Shown: positions 49,285 through 58,851, counted from the stretch's first letter. The stretch: DNA of 64,000 nucleotides from Firmicutes bacterium UBA3920 (GCA_002386065.1 DGES01000026.1:27272-91271); one strand, 5' to 3'. Notes: a model not told the origin generated them from the letters alone. Program-made: numbers and translations.

Positions 49285-50544
49285 ATGAAAGTATTAGGAA
49301 TAATAGCTGAATATAACCCTTTTCACAATGGACATCTATATCATCTTATGGAGTCTAAACGAATAATAAATCCTGAATATGTAATTGCTATAATGTCAGG
49401 AAATTTCACTCAAAGAGGTGAACCGGCATTATTCGATAAATGGATAAGAACAGAAATGGTATTAAAAAATGGCGTTGACATAGTCATAGAACTTCCTACA
49501 GTTTATGCATGCCAAACTGCAGAACTCTTTGCACAAGGAGGTATACAACTTTTAAATTACTGTAATGTAGTAACACATATGAGTTTTGGCAGTGAAATTG
49601 GAAATATAGAGCCTTTATATGATATTGCGAAAATACTCATAGATGAACCCATAGAATATAGACATCTACTTAATTTATATTTAGATAAAGGTCTTTCGTA
49701 TCCATCTGCACGCAATAACGCCCTTTTAGAATTGAAAGATATATATAACATGAACATATCCAAGTGCCAGTTAAACAAGCTTCTGACAAGTCCTAATTCC
49801 ATACTTGGACTTGAATATATAAAAGCACTCATAAACACAAATAGTTCTATAATACCCATATCTTTCCCTAGAAAGGCTGTAGAGTATCATGACAGAAATA
49901 TAGTAGGAAATATAGCTAGTGCAAGTGCTATAAGAGAAAAACTTAAAACTTCAAGGTCATTAAATCCTATACAACAATTCATACCCAAACTATCTTTTTA
50001 TATATTAGAAAAAAATATATCAAAGGATATGGGTCCTGTATTTATAGACAATCTAGAACAGCTAATACTTGGAACTCTCAGAAGAATACCATCAGAAGAA
50101 TTAGCCTCCATAATGGATGTGGAAGAGGGTTTGGAAAATAGAATAAAGAGATATGCTGCAGAAGTTTCTTCTTTAGAAGAGCTATTAAATAAGATAAAGA
50201 CAAGGCGTTATGTACTCACACGAATACAACGAATACTTATAAACATGCTACTTGATATTACTACACATAAGGTTAAGCTCTATAACAAAGCCGGCGGACC
50301 TCAATATATTAGAATCTTAGGTTTTCAAAAAAGGGCACTTCCCCTCATGCAAGAGCTCAAAGACAAAGCAATGGTACCTATAATAACAAAATCAGCCCAT
50401 TATCAAAGAGAAAATAATACTCTTCTTAAAGATATGTTTTTAACGGATGTACTTGCTACTAATATATACAGATTGGGCATTCCAAATCCCATTTATAGAA
50501 GTGGTGGAGTAGATTTTAAAAAACCTCCTGTCATAATTCCATGA
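49285..50544 (+). CDS. tmcAL: tRNA(Met) cytidine acetate ligase
   Basis: TmcAL (YlbM) acetylates C34 of elongator tRNA-Met using acetate and ATP. The nucleotidyltransferase start VLGIIAEYNPFHNGHLYHL and MSGNFTQRGEPALFDKW are diagnostic, as is the SASAIRE segment near 210. The ATG at 49285 behind GGAGAGG gives 419 residues; the longer upstream frame is not family-like. ylbJ follows, a common pairing. Confidence 0.95.
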   Translation: MKVLGIIAEYNPFHNGHLYHLMESKRIINPEYVIAIMSGNFTQRGEPALFDKWIRTEMVLKNGVDIVIELPTVYACQTAELFAQGGIQLLNYCNVVTHMSFGSEIGNIEPLYDIAKILIDEPIEYRHLLNLYLDKGLSYPSARNNALLELKDIYNMNISKCQLNKLLTSPNSILGLEYIKALINTNSSIIPISFPRKAVEYHDRNIVGNIASASAIREKLKTSRSLNPIQQFIPKLSFYILEKNISKDMGPVFIDNLEQLILGTLRRIPSEELASIMDVEEGLENRIKRYAAEVSSLEELLNKIKTRRYVLTRIQRILINMLLDITTHKVKLYNKAGGPQYIRILGFQKRALPLMQELKDKAMVPIITKSAHYQRENNTLLKDMFLTDVLATNIYRLGIPNPIYRSGGVDFKKPPVIIP

Positions 50545-50624
50545 TATGAATTTTTCTGCGCATAGTCTTACTCCAATTTTAATAGATATTATATTGTAGC
50601 AGTATAATATATCGGAGGAGACAT

Positions 50625-51797
50625 ATGGAGCCATATATTCATAAAAAAATTCAATTTTTTATATTTTTAGTTTTAATCATAGGGATAATAATTATATTCT
50701 TTGCCTATCCTCAACTCATATTTGAGGGGGCAACCAAAGGTATGGATACATGGATAAAAGTGGTTATTCCTGCCCTTTTCCCTTTTTTTGTTGCAGCTGA
50801 AATTATGATAACCATGGGTATAGTAGATTTTGTATCTGTACTACTCTCACCTATAATGGAACCCCTATTCGGCTGTTCTGGAAGTAGTTCATTTGTATGG
50901 GCAATGAGTATAACATCAGGATATCCTACCTGCGCCCATCTTGTCACTTCTCTCATAAAACAAAAAAACATTAATACTTTAGAAGGTCAAAAGATACTCG
51001 CATTTGCCTCAACCTCAGGACCACTTTTTATGTTAAGAGCAGTTGGAATAGGCATGCTAGACAGTCCCGGCGCAGGTAGAATAATAGCCTTTAGCCATTA
51101 TTTTTCTGCCTTAATTATTGGATTTTTATTTAAATATTATGGAAAAAATTCCTGTCAAAAAAAGAACATATCAAATAAAGACATACCTACATTACATAAA
51201 GCTATGGAAAGTATGTATGTTGCCAGAAAAAAGAATACTCGAAACTTGGGACAGATAATAAGGGATAGTATAAAAAATTCATTTGAAACCCTCGTAATAG
51301 TGGGAGGATTTTTAATTATATTCTCTGCATTAACTCCACTTGTAATTAAAATATTTCCAGCCAACCATGATTTTTTAAATGGGCTAATTTCCGGTATGCT
51401 GGAGATGACAACTGGATGTATGACTATCAGTCAAAGCTCTATGCCTCTTCCAGAAAAAATAGCATGTATATCTTTTATCATTGGCTGGAGTGGATTATCA
51501 GTGCATTGCCAAGTCATCAGTATGATAAGTGAAACTAGTATTTCAATTAGCATTTATGTAGTTACAAAACTATTACATGGCATATTATCGGCAATTATCG
51601 GATTAACAATTTCAAACATACTATACATAGATTACATTCAAACCTTTAATCCCATGCCAACTGTCAAGACTTTGTCATGGACGTCTATAACACAATACTC
51701 TTTAAAATTTTTATCTTTGACATTATTCATATTGTTAGTCCTAGGGATGTTTGTGATCCTATTACATAAATTACATAAAAAGTATAATGAAAGATAA
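50625..51797 (+). CDS. ylbJ: sporulation integral membrane protein YlbJ
   Basis: A 390-residue polytopic membrane protein of the nucleoside-recognition-like YlbJ family. It shows IPALFPFFVAAEIM, SGYPTCAHLV and FASTSGPLFMLRAVG motifs and about eight helices. In Bacillus the homologue is made in the mother cell and needed for heat-resistant spores. It begins with GGAGGAG just before the ATG. Convergent with the coiled-coil gene. Confidence 0.9.
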   Translation: MEPYIHKKIQFFIFLVLIIGIIIIFFAYPQLIFEGATKGMDTWIKVVIPALFPFFVAAEIMITMGIVDFVSVLLSPIMEPLFGCSGSSSFVWAMSITSGYPTCAHLVTSLIKQKNINTLEGQKILAFASTSGPLFMLRAVGIGMLDSPGAGRIIAFSHYFSALIIGFLFKYYGKNSCQKKNISNKDIPTLHKAMESMYVARKKNTRNLGQIIRDSIKNSFETLVIVGGFLIIFSALTPLVIKIFPANHDFLNGLISGMLEMTTGCMTISQSSMPLPEKIACISFIIGWSGLSVHCQVISMISETSISISIYVVTKLLHGILSAIIGLTISNILYIDYIQTFNPMPTVKTLSWTSITQYSLKFLSLTLFILLVLGMFVILLHKLHKKYNER

Positions 51798-51804
51798 AGT
51801 GTTA

Positions 51805-52254
51805 TTATTTTTTCATAGATTTTAGTTGTTTTCTATTTTCTACCAACATTTCAAGTTGGTTTCGAATATAACTTTCTACCTCATCCAGCAGTCCATCCGC
51901 ATAGTCCCTAGCTCCAAGACGTATTTCTTTAGCAGCATTCTGCGCATTTTCTATTATCTCCCTCGACTGCTGATAAGCCTTCTGTGTAATCTCATTTTCC
52001 TCTATGAGATTTCTCATATGCTGTTCTGCCTCTTCTACTATAAGTTCTGCTTGTTTCTGAGCATCCATGAGAATTCGTTGTTTTTCATTTTTTATCCATT
52101 CAGCCTGCCTTATTTCATCTGGTAGATTAAGCCTTATGTCCTTTATAATATCAAGACATGTATCCCTATCGATAAGTGCCTTCCCAGTAAATGGCATAGT
52201 GTTCCCAGCCTCTAACTCATCTTCAAGAGCATCTAAAAGATCTAGTATATTCAA
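51805..52254 (-). CDS. coiled-coil protein (ATPase subunit B/DivIVA-like)
   Basis: A 149-residue, highly charged helical protein. Residues about 50-145 form one long coiled coil rich in Glu, Gln, Ala and Lys (EKQRILMDAQKQAELIVEEA). Similar proteins next to coaD in clostridia are annotated as ATP-synthase B-like or DivIVA-like only on composition. Function unknown. It begins 19 bases after the coaD stop and is likely cotranscribed. Confidence 0.75.
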   Translation of the reverse strand: MNILDLLDALEDELEAGNTMPFTGKALIDRDTCLDIIKDIRLNLPDEIRQAEWIKNEKQRILMDAQKQAELIVEEAEQHMRNLIEENEITQKAYQQSREIIENAQNAAKEIRLGARDYADGLLDEVESYIRNQLEMLVENRKQLKSMKK

Positions 52255-52273
52255 AACTCTTCCCCCTTAAATA

Positions 52274-52756
52274 CTATTCATTTCTAAGTTTAGCTTGAAC
52301 ATCATATAAAATTTCTTCAGGAATTAGCTCTTTTATACATCCACCTAACTTGCCAATTTCCTTCATCATGCTTGAACTTAAAAACGAATATTTATAACTT
52401 GTCATCATAAAAAGAGTCTCTATTGATGGATCTAGCTTTCTATTCATAAGTGCCATTTGAAATTCATATTCAAAATCGGATATGGCTCTCAGACCCTTTA
52501 TTATAACTGAACATTTTTTTTCTCTGGCATAGTCTACTAATAGACCTTCAAAATGATCAACTTCTACATTGGGCATTGATTTTACAACCCGCTCTAAAAA
52601 ATCAACCCTCTCATCTATGCTAAACGTAGGCGTCTTATTCGGATTTCTTGCAACTGCTACAATAACTTTATCAAAGATCTTTGAAGAACGTTTTATTACA
52701 TCAAGATGACCATTTGTCACTGGATCAAAACTACCTGGATATATAGCTATATTCAT
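52274..52756 (-). CDS. coaD: phosphopantetheine adenylyltransferase
   Basis: Fourth step of coenzyme A synthesis. The nucleotidyltransferase motif [15 protein letters not shown] is at 7-21, and [20 protein letters not shown] and [12 protein letters not shown] follow. Length 160 is standard. Its start overlaps the rsmD stop by four bases. Confidence 0.97.
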   Translation of the reverse strand: MNIAIYPGSFDPVTNGHLDVIKRSSKIFDKVIVAVARNPNKTPTFSIDERVDFLERVVKSMPNVEVDHFEGLLVDYAREKKCSVIIKGLRAISDFEYEFQMALMNRKLDPSIETLFMMTSYKYSFLSSSMMKEIGKLGGCIKELIPEEILYDVQAKLRNE

Positions 52757-53325
52757 TTAAAATCTCCTTTCTTGTATAAACTTATCCCTGTATTTCCATA
52801 CTTTCTAGTATCTATTTTAATCAACTCTTCTACATTATTAGGCATCTCATTTTTGTAGTCATGTTCCACAACCACTACACCTTGCCTATCCAATATATCG
52901 GCATTTAATATAGCCAATAAAACACTTTTTTCAATATTAGCATTATAGGGGGGATCCATAAATATTATATCAAATGCGTCTCTCTCTTTTGACAAATCAT
53001 CAATAGCTTTAAATACATCCTTTTTGATTATATGTATCATAGAAACGCAATCTAAATTTCGAGCATTTTTTTCAATGACACTTACGGCTTTCCTATTTTT
53101 TTCTATAAAAACGGCCTTACTACTACCCCTACTTAGTGCTTCAAATCCCATATTGCCTGTCCCAGCAAATATGTCGAGTACAGCACTTTCGTATAATTTA
53201 TCTCTTAACATGTTAAAAACCGCTTCTTTAACCCTATCAGAGGTAGGTCTTGTATTAGAAGAACCTTTTATAGAAATAAGTCTTCTGCTTTTCCACCTAC
53301 CAGATATAATTCGCAAACCTGGCAC
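52753..53325 (-). CDS. rsmD: 16S rRNA (guanine966-N2)-methyltransferase
   Basis: Small ribosomal subunit methyltransferase. The start [14 protein letters not shown] and [16 protein letters not shown] are typical. The SAM site is [18 protein letters not shown] and the catalytic motif IFMDPPYN. Length 190. Coupled to coaD, the usual order. Confidence 0.95.
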   Translation of the reverse strand: MPGLRIISGRWKSRRLISIKGSSNTRPTSDRVKEAVFNMLRDKLYESAVLDIFAGTGNMGFEALSRGSSKAVFIEKNRKAVSVIEKNARNLDCVSMIHIIKKDVFKAIDDLSKERDAFDIIFMDPPYNANIEKSVLLAILNADILDRQGVVVVEHDYKNEMPNNVEELIKIDTRKYGNTGISLYKKGDFK

Positions 53326-53387
53326 CCCCTTGTTCTATTATGCTAATTTTAACATAATTTTAATTTATGAACAAGCTCTCGACTTTA

Positions 53388-53527
53388 TTGGAGCTTCCGC
53401 ATTTTTTTCTGAATCATAGATAAATCAATACCTTTAGTGTTTAATATGTAAACATCAAATAAAACACTACAAATCAATGCGTTTTATAGACTCGTATAAA
53501 TGCGTTTTATTTTTTACGGAAACTCAA
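53388..53527. repeat. dispersed intergenic repeat, copy B
   Basis: A 140-bp element with end sequences TTGGAGCTTCCGCA and TACGGAAACTCAA, imperfect inverted repeats. The interior contains TTTAGTGTTTAATATGTAAA, AAATAAAACACTACAA and two copies of GCGTTTTAT. It is very similar to copy C (58541-58672). Lies between rsmD and the SASP gene; no frame is open across it. Confidence 0.8.
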
Positions 53528-53704
53528 ACTAACATTATATAGAATTTGCGATGTGTTATTGAGGATTATAAAGATAATACTATACACTAATGTTCTATTC
53601 CCGCCATATTAAAGATTTAAAAATCAAATAATACTAATAATTATAAATTACCGCTTTATTATTAGATAAAATTCAACTAAAATGAATATTTTTTTATTTT
53701 TTAG

Positions 53705-53808
53705 TAATAATATAGATGTTAAATAAATTATTATTTAACATCCCCCATAGAGCTCTTCCTTCAATTTCTCCTCTCCCAAAGCTGATGTATTATCATCAGC
53801 TTTTTTTA
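53705..53808 (+). ncRNA. candidate C-rich small RNA with own terminator
   Basis: Two hairpins flank a pyrimidine-rich stretch. Hairpin 1 is GATGTTAAATAA/TTATTTAACATC (53715-53742, perfect 12 bp). An unpaired segment with CCCCC, CTCC and TCTCCC follows. Then comes a terminator, AAAGCTGATG/CATCAGCTTT (53778-53803) and seven Ts. No + strand gene lies upstream to need this terminator. C-rich loops that pair with ribosome sites are typical of Firmicutes sRNAs such as RsaE. A TAATAT lies at 53708-53713, but no convincing -35 is seen. Confidence 0.45.
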
Positions 53809-53850
53809 TTATAGCCTTTTGAATCACAAAAATATCTATGTAGTATTACT

Positions 53851-53890
53851 AAAAACATATAGGGAAGGGCGCCCTTCCCTATATGTTTTT
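53851..53890. terminator. perfect 40-bp palindrome after the SASP gene
   Basis: AAAAACATATAGGGAAGGGC is followed directly by its exact reverse complement, ending in TTTTT on either strand. It can act as a terminator in both directions: for the SASP gene on the minus strand and against readthrough from the left. Confidence 0.85.
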
Positions 53891-53901
53891 ATATGAATTT
53901 T

Positions 53902-54111
53902 TTATTTGCCAGCCATCTGTCTTTGTGCCTGTTCTATCATCCTCTTAACCATATATCCACCAATATATCCAGCTTCCTTAGCTGTTAAATCTCCATTATA
54001 GCCTTGCTTAAGATTTACACCAACCTGACTTGCTATTTCGTATTTCATATTATCTAGTGCTTGTCTTGCTTCAGGAACTAAAGTTTTATTATTTCTATTA
54101 GTATTAGGCAT
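53902..54111 (-). CDS. alpha/beta-type small acid-soluble spore protein
   Basis: A 69-residue DNA-binding spore-core protein. Family motifs are ALDNMKYEIASQVGV (about 18-32), containing the germination-protease site EIASQVGV, and GYNGDLTAKEAGYIGGYMVKR. It shields spore DNA from UV and heat. A stem overlapping its ribosome site (54126-54163) may affect translation. No recognisable sigma-G promoter was found by eye. Confidence 0.95.
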   Translation of the reverse strand: MPNTNRNNKTLVPEARQALDNMKYEIASQVGVNLKQGYNGDLTAKEAGYIGGYMVKRMIEQAQRQMAGK

Positions 54112-54125
54112 ACTCTATTTCACCT

Positions 54126-54163
54126 CCTATTGGTACGAGTGTACTATTAATTTAACCAATAGG
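54126..54163 (-). promoter_or_regulatory. stem-loop overlapping the SASP ribosome site
   Basis: On the minus strand CCTATTGGT (54155-54163) pairs with ACCAATAGG (54126-54134). The 3' arm runs into AGGAGGTG, the ribosome site of the SASP gene. Confidence 0.6.
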
Positions 54164-54200
54164 ATTTTTTTTTACACTAGTAATATTTACAAATATATAG

Positions 54201-56255
54201 TCAATTCATTACAATATCTAAAGTTTTTGCATTAAATTCTTTATATATATACTCCATAACCTCATCAAACTCTGGGTTACCTCGTGTGTTTACTACCTTT
54301 TCCACTGCCTGCTGAGCCAATTTTAAAATATCCATATCTCTTGCCAAATTAGCAATTTTGAATTCTGGTAAACCATGTTGGCGTATTCCAAATATGTCAC
54401 CCGGTCCTCTAAGTTCCAAATCTTTCTCGGCTACAACAAATCCATTATCAGAATGAACCATTATGCTCATCCTCTCTCTTATCTCTTTGCTGGTAGCATT
54501 GGCTATAAGAATACAATATGATTGATGTTCGCCTCTACCTACTCTGCCCCTTAATTGATGGAGTTGGGCAAGACCAAATCGTTCCGCATTTTCTATAACC
54601 ATTACAGTTGCATTAGGCACATCTACACCAACCTCAATTACAGTGGTAGAAACGAGTACTTGCGTCTCTCCTTTTGAAAATTTTTCCATGACTCTTTCCT
54701 TTTCTTGTCCTTTCATCCTACCATGAAGAAGGTCTACATTTAGTCCCTTTAAAGCTCCATTTTTCAATTTATCAAATAATTCTACTGCAGCCACTGAATC
54801 TATCTTTTCTGATTCTTCAACTAATGGACATACAACATAGGCCTGTCTGCCCTCTCCTACCTGTTTCCTTACAAATGCATATACTCTATTCCTTATAGAT
54901 GGAGGAACATGATATGTCTTTATAGCCTTTCTTCCTGGTGGTAGTTCGTCTATTATAGATATATCCAAATCACCATATAATATAAGTGATAATGTACGTG
55001 GAATAGGTGTAGCAGACATCACCAACATATGTGGTTTTTTACCTTTTGATAACATAGTAGCACGTTGTCTGACCCCAAAACGATGTTGTTCATCTGTCAC
55101 CACAAGCCCTAATTTTGCAAACTCAATATCCTCCTGTAATAATGCATGAGTACCTATTATTATGTCAATATCTCCTGATCTTAAATCTACCTTTAAAGCA
55201 TCCTTATCAGACTGAGAAAGACTTCCTGTTATACATTTTATCGTTACATCTCTTTTTGCAAATAATTGAACAAATGTTTCAAAATGCTGCTTGGCAAGTA
55301 TTTCAGTAGGCACCATAAATGCTCCTTGATAACCACTTTGTACTGCACAATATAGAGCTATTGCTGCTAATATAGTCTTTCCAGATCCCACATCACCTTG
55401 AATTAGTCTATTCATATTTTTCCCACTTTTTATATCTGCATATATTTCATCTAAAACACGAAATTGTGCATCTGTTAGCTTAAATGGAAGACTATCTATA
55501 AAATCATCTATTTCATCATGAGTCCAAGAAAACTTAATACCTTCCTCTTCCGTCTGAGTTTCCATTTTTATTAATTTAAGTCCCATATTTATGAAAAAAA
55601 ACTCCTCAAATACTAATCGCCGCCTTGCTTCTTCTAGTGCAGTTTCATTTTTAGGAAAATGTATATTATATAAAGCAAAATTTTTCTCTGCCAAACCATA
55701 TTCTTTTCTTATAGTAGCAGGCAAAAAATCATATAACTGATTATTTATTTTTTGCAGAGCCCCATATACCATTTTTTGCATATCCCTTTGAGTCAGTCCT
55801 TTGGTAAGAGGATATATGGGAATTATCTTGGGTACATCATGTTTTTGTGGATGATATTCTTCTACAGTAGGCATTACGATCTGTGTTTCGCCATATCTCT
55901 TATCTATCTTCCCCCGAACAAAATATTTTTTATTACTGGAATATATATTACGCCTATATGGCTGATTATACCACACGCATTTTATCTCTCCCGTATCATC
56001 AAACGCATCCCATTTTACTATAGTAAGCCTTTTTTTTCTTATGATCTTGGGTGGTCCTCTGAACTCGACTACAGTCGAACTCTCAGAACCATGTTTGAGG
56101 GATGAAACACTCTCTATATTTCCCCATATCTCATAATCACGAGGAAAAAAATATAAAGCATCTTCGATTGTATATATCCCTAGCTTATTTAGTAATGCAT
56201 AGCGTTTGGGACCGATACCCTTTATGTATTGTACACTTTCTTTTAGGGATTCCAT
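54201..56255 (-). CDS. recG: ATP-dependent DNA helicase RecG
   Basis: Branch-migration helicase that remodels stalled forks and recombination intermediates. The N-terminal wedge/OB region includes VQYIKGIGPKRYALLNKLGI. The Walker A is GDVGSGKTIL and the DEAD-type box is VVTDEQHRFGVRQR, with VMSATPIPRTL. The helicase C motif VLVSTTVIEVGVDVPNA leads to QLHQLRGRVGRG. Length 684 is standard. The SASP gene follows. Confidence 0.97.
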   Translation of the reverse strand: MESLKESVQYIKGIGPKRYALLNKLGIYTIEDALYFFPRDYEIWGNIESVSSLKHGSESSTVVEFRGPPKIIRKKRLTIVKWDAFDDTGEIKCVWYNQPYRRNIYSSNKKYFVRGKIDKRYGETQIVMPTVEEYHPQKHDVPKIIPIYPLTKGLTQRDMQKMVYGALQKINNQLYDFLPATIRKEYGLAEKNFALYNIHFPKNETALEEARRRLVFEEFFFINMGLKLIKMETQTEEEGIKFSWTHDEIDDFIDSLPFKLTDAQFRVLDEIYADIKSGKNMNRLIQGDVGSGKTILAAIALYCAVQSGYQGAFMVPTEILAKQHFETFVQLFAKRDVTIKCITGSLSQSDKDALKVDLRSGDIDIIIGTHALLQEDIEFAKLGLVVTDEQHRFGVRQRATMLSKGKKPHMLVMSATPIPRTLSLILYGDLDISIIDELPPGRKAIKTYHVPPSIRNRVYAFVRKQVGEGRQAYVVCPLVEESEKIDSVAAVELFDKLKNGALKGLNVDLLHGRMKGQEKERVMEKFSKGETQVLVSTTVIEVGVDVPNATVMVIENAERFGLAQLHQLRGRVGRGEHQSYCILIANATSKEIRERMSIMVHSDNGFVVAEKDLELRGPGDIFGIRQHGLPEFKIANLARDMDILKLAQQAVEKVVNTRGNPEFDEVMEYIYKEFNAKTLDIVMN

Positions 56256-56378
56256 CTCCTTCCTCCTTTCCCTATGTTTGTTCGAGATTTTTTATAGCCC
56301 TGCTACATCTCTAAATTAATTAATAATCTCAGTTTAAAGCTTAGCACAAAATTCAACTATTTTCGTATCTTTCTATAT

Positions 56379-56405
56379 AAAAAAGGAGGGTATCCTCCTT
56401 TTTAT
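56379..56405 (-). terminator. terminator of the DAK2 gene
   Basis: AAAAGGAGG and CCTCCTTTT form a tight stem with a 4-base loop and a T-run. It overlaps the stop codon region of the DAK2/FakA-like gene. Confidence 0.8.
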
Positions 56406-58069
56406 TCAACAGATATTATATAATAATAAAGTGGTTGTTTACCGGGATATATCTCAACATCAATATCCGGATATTTCTCAGATATATATTCTGCGATCGA
56501 CTGAGCATCTTCCTCTGAAACATCAGCACCATAATAAAGAGTAATTATATCTGCATTATCATCTAGCATTTTATCTATCAGTTTTTTTGTAGCATCAGAT
56601 ATATCGTTATCTACAACTAGTATCTTTCCATCACATATGCCAATTATATCATCTTTGTTAATTGTCATACCATCAAAATTTGAATCCCTTATAGCGTAAG
56701 TTACTTGTCCTGTGATAACTGTATCTAAAGCCTCTATCATATTTTTTATATTTGTATCTACGTCCACATCAGGATTATATGCTATCATAGCGGCTAAGCC
56801 CTGAAGAATTGACTTACTAGGGATTACATGTATTTTTCTATTACTCATTTCAGCAGCCTGCCTTGCCGATAATATTATGTTACTATTATTAGGAAGTATA
56901 AATATTTCCTCTGCGTCCACCTCATCGATTGCCTTAAGTATATCATCTATACTTGGATTCATAGTCTGTCCACCCTCTACCACATAATCGGCTGACAGAT
57001 CTTTAAAAATAGAAACTATACCATCTCCAATAGCTACTGATACTATACCCATCTTTTTAGTAAATTTCTTTTTAACAGACTTTTCTTCCGTCTGCTGCTC
57101 CGTAATATGCTCAAGTTCTCTATGCTGTAATGACATATTGTCTATCTTTATAGCCGATAACTCACCATATTCTAGGCCTAATTGTAATACCTGTCCTGGT
57201 GCATTAGTGTGTATATGAACCTTTATAATGTCATCATCAGTCACAAATACTAAGGAATCTCCTAGTTCTGTAAGTTTTAGCCGTAGTTTTTCTATGTGGT
57301 ACTCATTTATATAGGGATATATATCGTATATAATAAATTCTGTACAATATTTATATTTGAGCTCAACTTTATCCTCATAACTATCTGAAATTTGGGAGGC
57401 TATTGATCTTTTTTGGGTTTTAAAACTTAAATTGGAATAATCTGTTTTCCCTTCTCCGCTAAGGACCTCACTGGCTCCTATAAAAATATATAAAAGTCCC
57501 ATTCCACCCGAATCTACTACACCTGCCTGTTTTAATTCGGGAAGCATATCTGGAGTTTTTTCTAAAGTAGCCCTTGCTACATCTATAATCTTTTTATAGA
57601 AAATTGCAAAATCTTTTTCTTCTTTAGCAATCTCTTGTGCTTCCTGCGCAGTAACTCGTATAACAGTAAGCATTGTTCCTTCTATAGGTTTCATAACTGC
57701 TTTATACGCTGTGTCAGCGCCGGCTTTTAATGCCTCAGCATATTCAACTGTATTGACCTTATCTTTCCCATCAAGTCCATTAGCAATACCCCTGAATATT
57801 TGAGATAATATTACCCCTGAATTTCCTCTTGCTCCCTTCAGAGCACCCAACGATATTGCCTTTGCCACATCTGATATGCTATTACTATCTACTTTATCCA
57901 TTTCATTTACAGCAGACCTGAGAGTCATCGACATGTTAGTCCCCGTATCTCCATCTGGTACAGGAAATACATTTAAAGCATCTACTGTCTGCTTATTTTC
58001 TTCCAGTAACTGAGCTGATGAAAATGTCATATTTTTTAGCATTGTCCCATCAATATATTCTAATTTCAA
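56402..58069 (-). CDS. DAK2-domain fatty acid kinase-like protein (FakA/YloV)
   Basis: About 555 residues. The N-terminal DAK2 (DhaL-type ATP-binding) domain has NVFPVPDGDTGTNMSMT, GARGNSGVILSQIFRG, and VDSGGMGLLYI near 188-198. The middle and C-terminal regions match the FakA layout (GDSLVFVTDDDIIKVHIHTN, then ADVSEEDAQSIAEYI). FakA phosphorylates exogenous fatty acids with FakB, but FakB is not in the window. The TTG at 58069, 8 bases from AAGGAGGT, is preferred over the ATG at 58102 upstream of that site. Follows an Asp23 gene as in B. subtilis yloU-yloV. Confidence 0.9.
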   Translation of the reverse strand: MKLEYIDGTMLKNMTFSSAQLLEENKQTVDALNVFPVPDGDTGTNMSMTLRSAVNEMDKVDSNSISDVAKAISLGALKGARGNSGVILSQIFRGIANGLDGKDKVNTVEYAEALKAGADTAYKAVMKPIEGTMLTVIRVTAQEAQEIAKEEKDFAIFYKKIIDVARATLEKTPDMLPELKQAGVVDSGGMGLLYIFIGASEVLSGEGKTDYSNLSFKTQKRSIASQISDSYEDKVELKYKYCTEFIIYDIYPYINEYHIEKLRLKLTELGDSLVFVTDDDIIKVHIHTNAPGQVLQLGLEYGELSAIKIDNMSLQHRELEHITEQQTEEKSVKKKFTKKMGIVSVAIGDGIVSIFKDLSADYVVEGGQTMNPSIDDILKAIDEVDAEEIFILPNNSNIILSARQAAEMSNRKIHVIPSKSILQGLAAMIAYNPDVDVDTNIKNMIEALDTVITGQVTYAIRDSNFDGMTINKDDIIGICDGKILVVDNDISDATKKLIDKMLDDNADIITLYYGADVSEEDAQSIAEYISEKYPDIDVEIYPGKQPLYYYIISVE

Positions 58070-58106
58070 AATGTGTACCTCCTTCGATGAAGAGAAATTC
58101 AATCAT

Positions 58107-58457
58107 CTATACTCTTACTCCTTGTACCATTACATTGACTTCTTTAACTGTCATACCTGTGAGATTCTCTACATTGTATTTCACTCTATCTATTACATTT
58201 TTTGCAACAGTGATTATAGACACGCCATACTCCACTATTATAAATAAATCAATAAAAATATTGTCATCCTGAGTAGATACCTTTACACCTCGAGTGAGGT
58301 TCTCATGACCTAATAACTCTGCTAAACCGTCAGTTGCTTTCTTAGATGCCATTCCAACAACTCCATAACTCTCTATAGCTGATATGCCTGCTAATGTCGC
58401 TATAACTTCATTTGAAATTGTTATCTCACCTAACTCATTACTTTTCTTTACTCCCAT
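58107..58457 (-). CDS. Asp23/Gls24-family protein (YloU type)
   Basis: About 116 residues: GEITISNEVIATLAGISAIE, then YGVVGMASK, DNIFIDLFIIVEYG and NVIDRVKYNVENLTG. The family lies near the membrane in Gram-positives and is tied to envelope stress. The ATG at 58457 behind GGGAGG is used; the longer frame begins ahead of it. It sits 37 bases before the start of the DAK2 gene, the standard pairing. Confidence 0.92.
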   Translation of the reverse strand: MGVKKSNELGEITISNEVIATLAGISAIESYGVVGMASKKATDGLAELLGHENLTRGVKVSTQDDNIFIDLFIIVEYGVSIITVAKNVIDRVKYNVENLTGMTVKEVNVMVQGVRV

Positions 58458-58540
58458 TTTATTTCCTCCCTGTTGCACTAAATTCTAATATTCCATTATT
58501 ATTTTATACTATAAACCTACTTCTTGCAATGTAAATACAT

Positions 58541-58672
58541 TTGGAGTTTCCGCAATTCTTTAAATTAATTAATACCTTTAGCGTTTAATATGTAAATAGC
58601 AAATAAAACACTACAAGTCAATGTGATTTATAGGCTCGTATAAATGCGTTTTATTTTTTTATGGAAAATCAA
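58541..58672. repeat. dispersed intergenic repeat, copy C
   Basis: TTGGAGTTTCCGCA at the left end and ATGGAAAATCAAA at the right enclose an interior nearly identical to copy B: ATACCTTTAGCGTTTAATAT, AAATAAAACACTACAAGTCA, and GGCTCGTATAAATGCGTTTT. Lies between the Asp23 gene and rpmB, same orientation as copy B. Confidence 0.8.
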
Positions 58673-58822
58673 AAAATATATTTTAAATCTTTTTATTCTT
58701 TTATGGGCTCTTAAAGTATCAATGGTTTCAGTCTCTCATGTGAAACAGCAAATAAATATGATTTGATTTGTTTCAATGTTTGATTTCTCTAGAGAATAAT
58801 AACACACAAAAAAATTAATCTC

Positions 58823-58851
58823 TTGCTAATTGCTATGGATAATGATAAAAT
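58823..58851 (+). promoter_or_regulatory. possible rpmB promoter
   Basis: TTGCTA (58823-58828), 17 bases, TAAAAT (58846-58851), about 50 bases upstream of rpmB. Confidence 0.5.
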
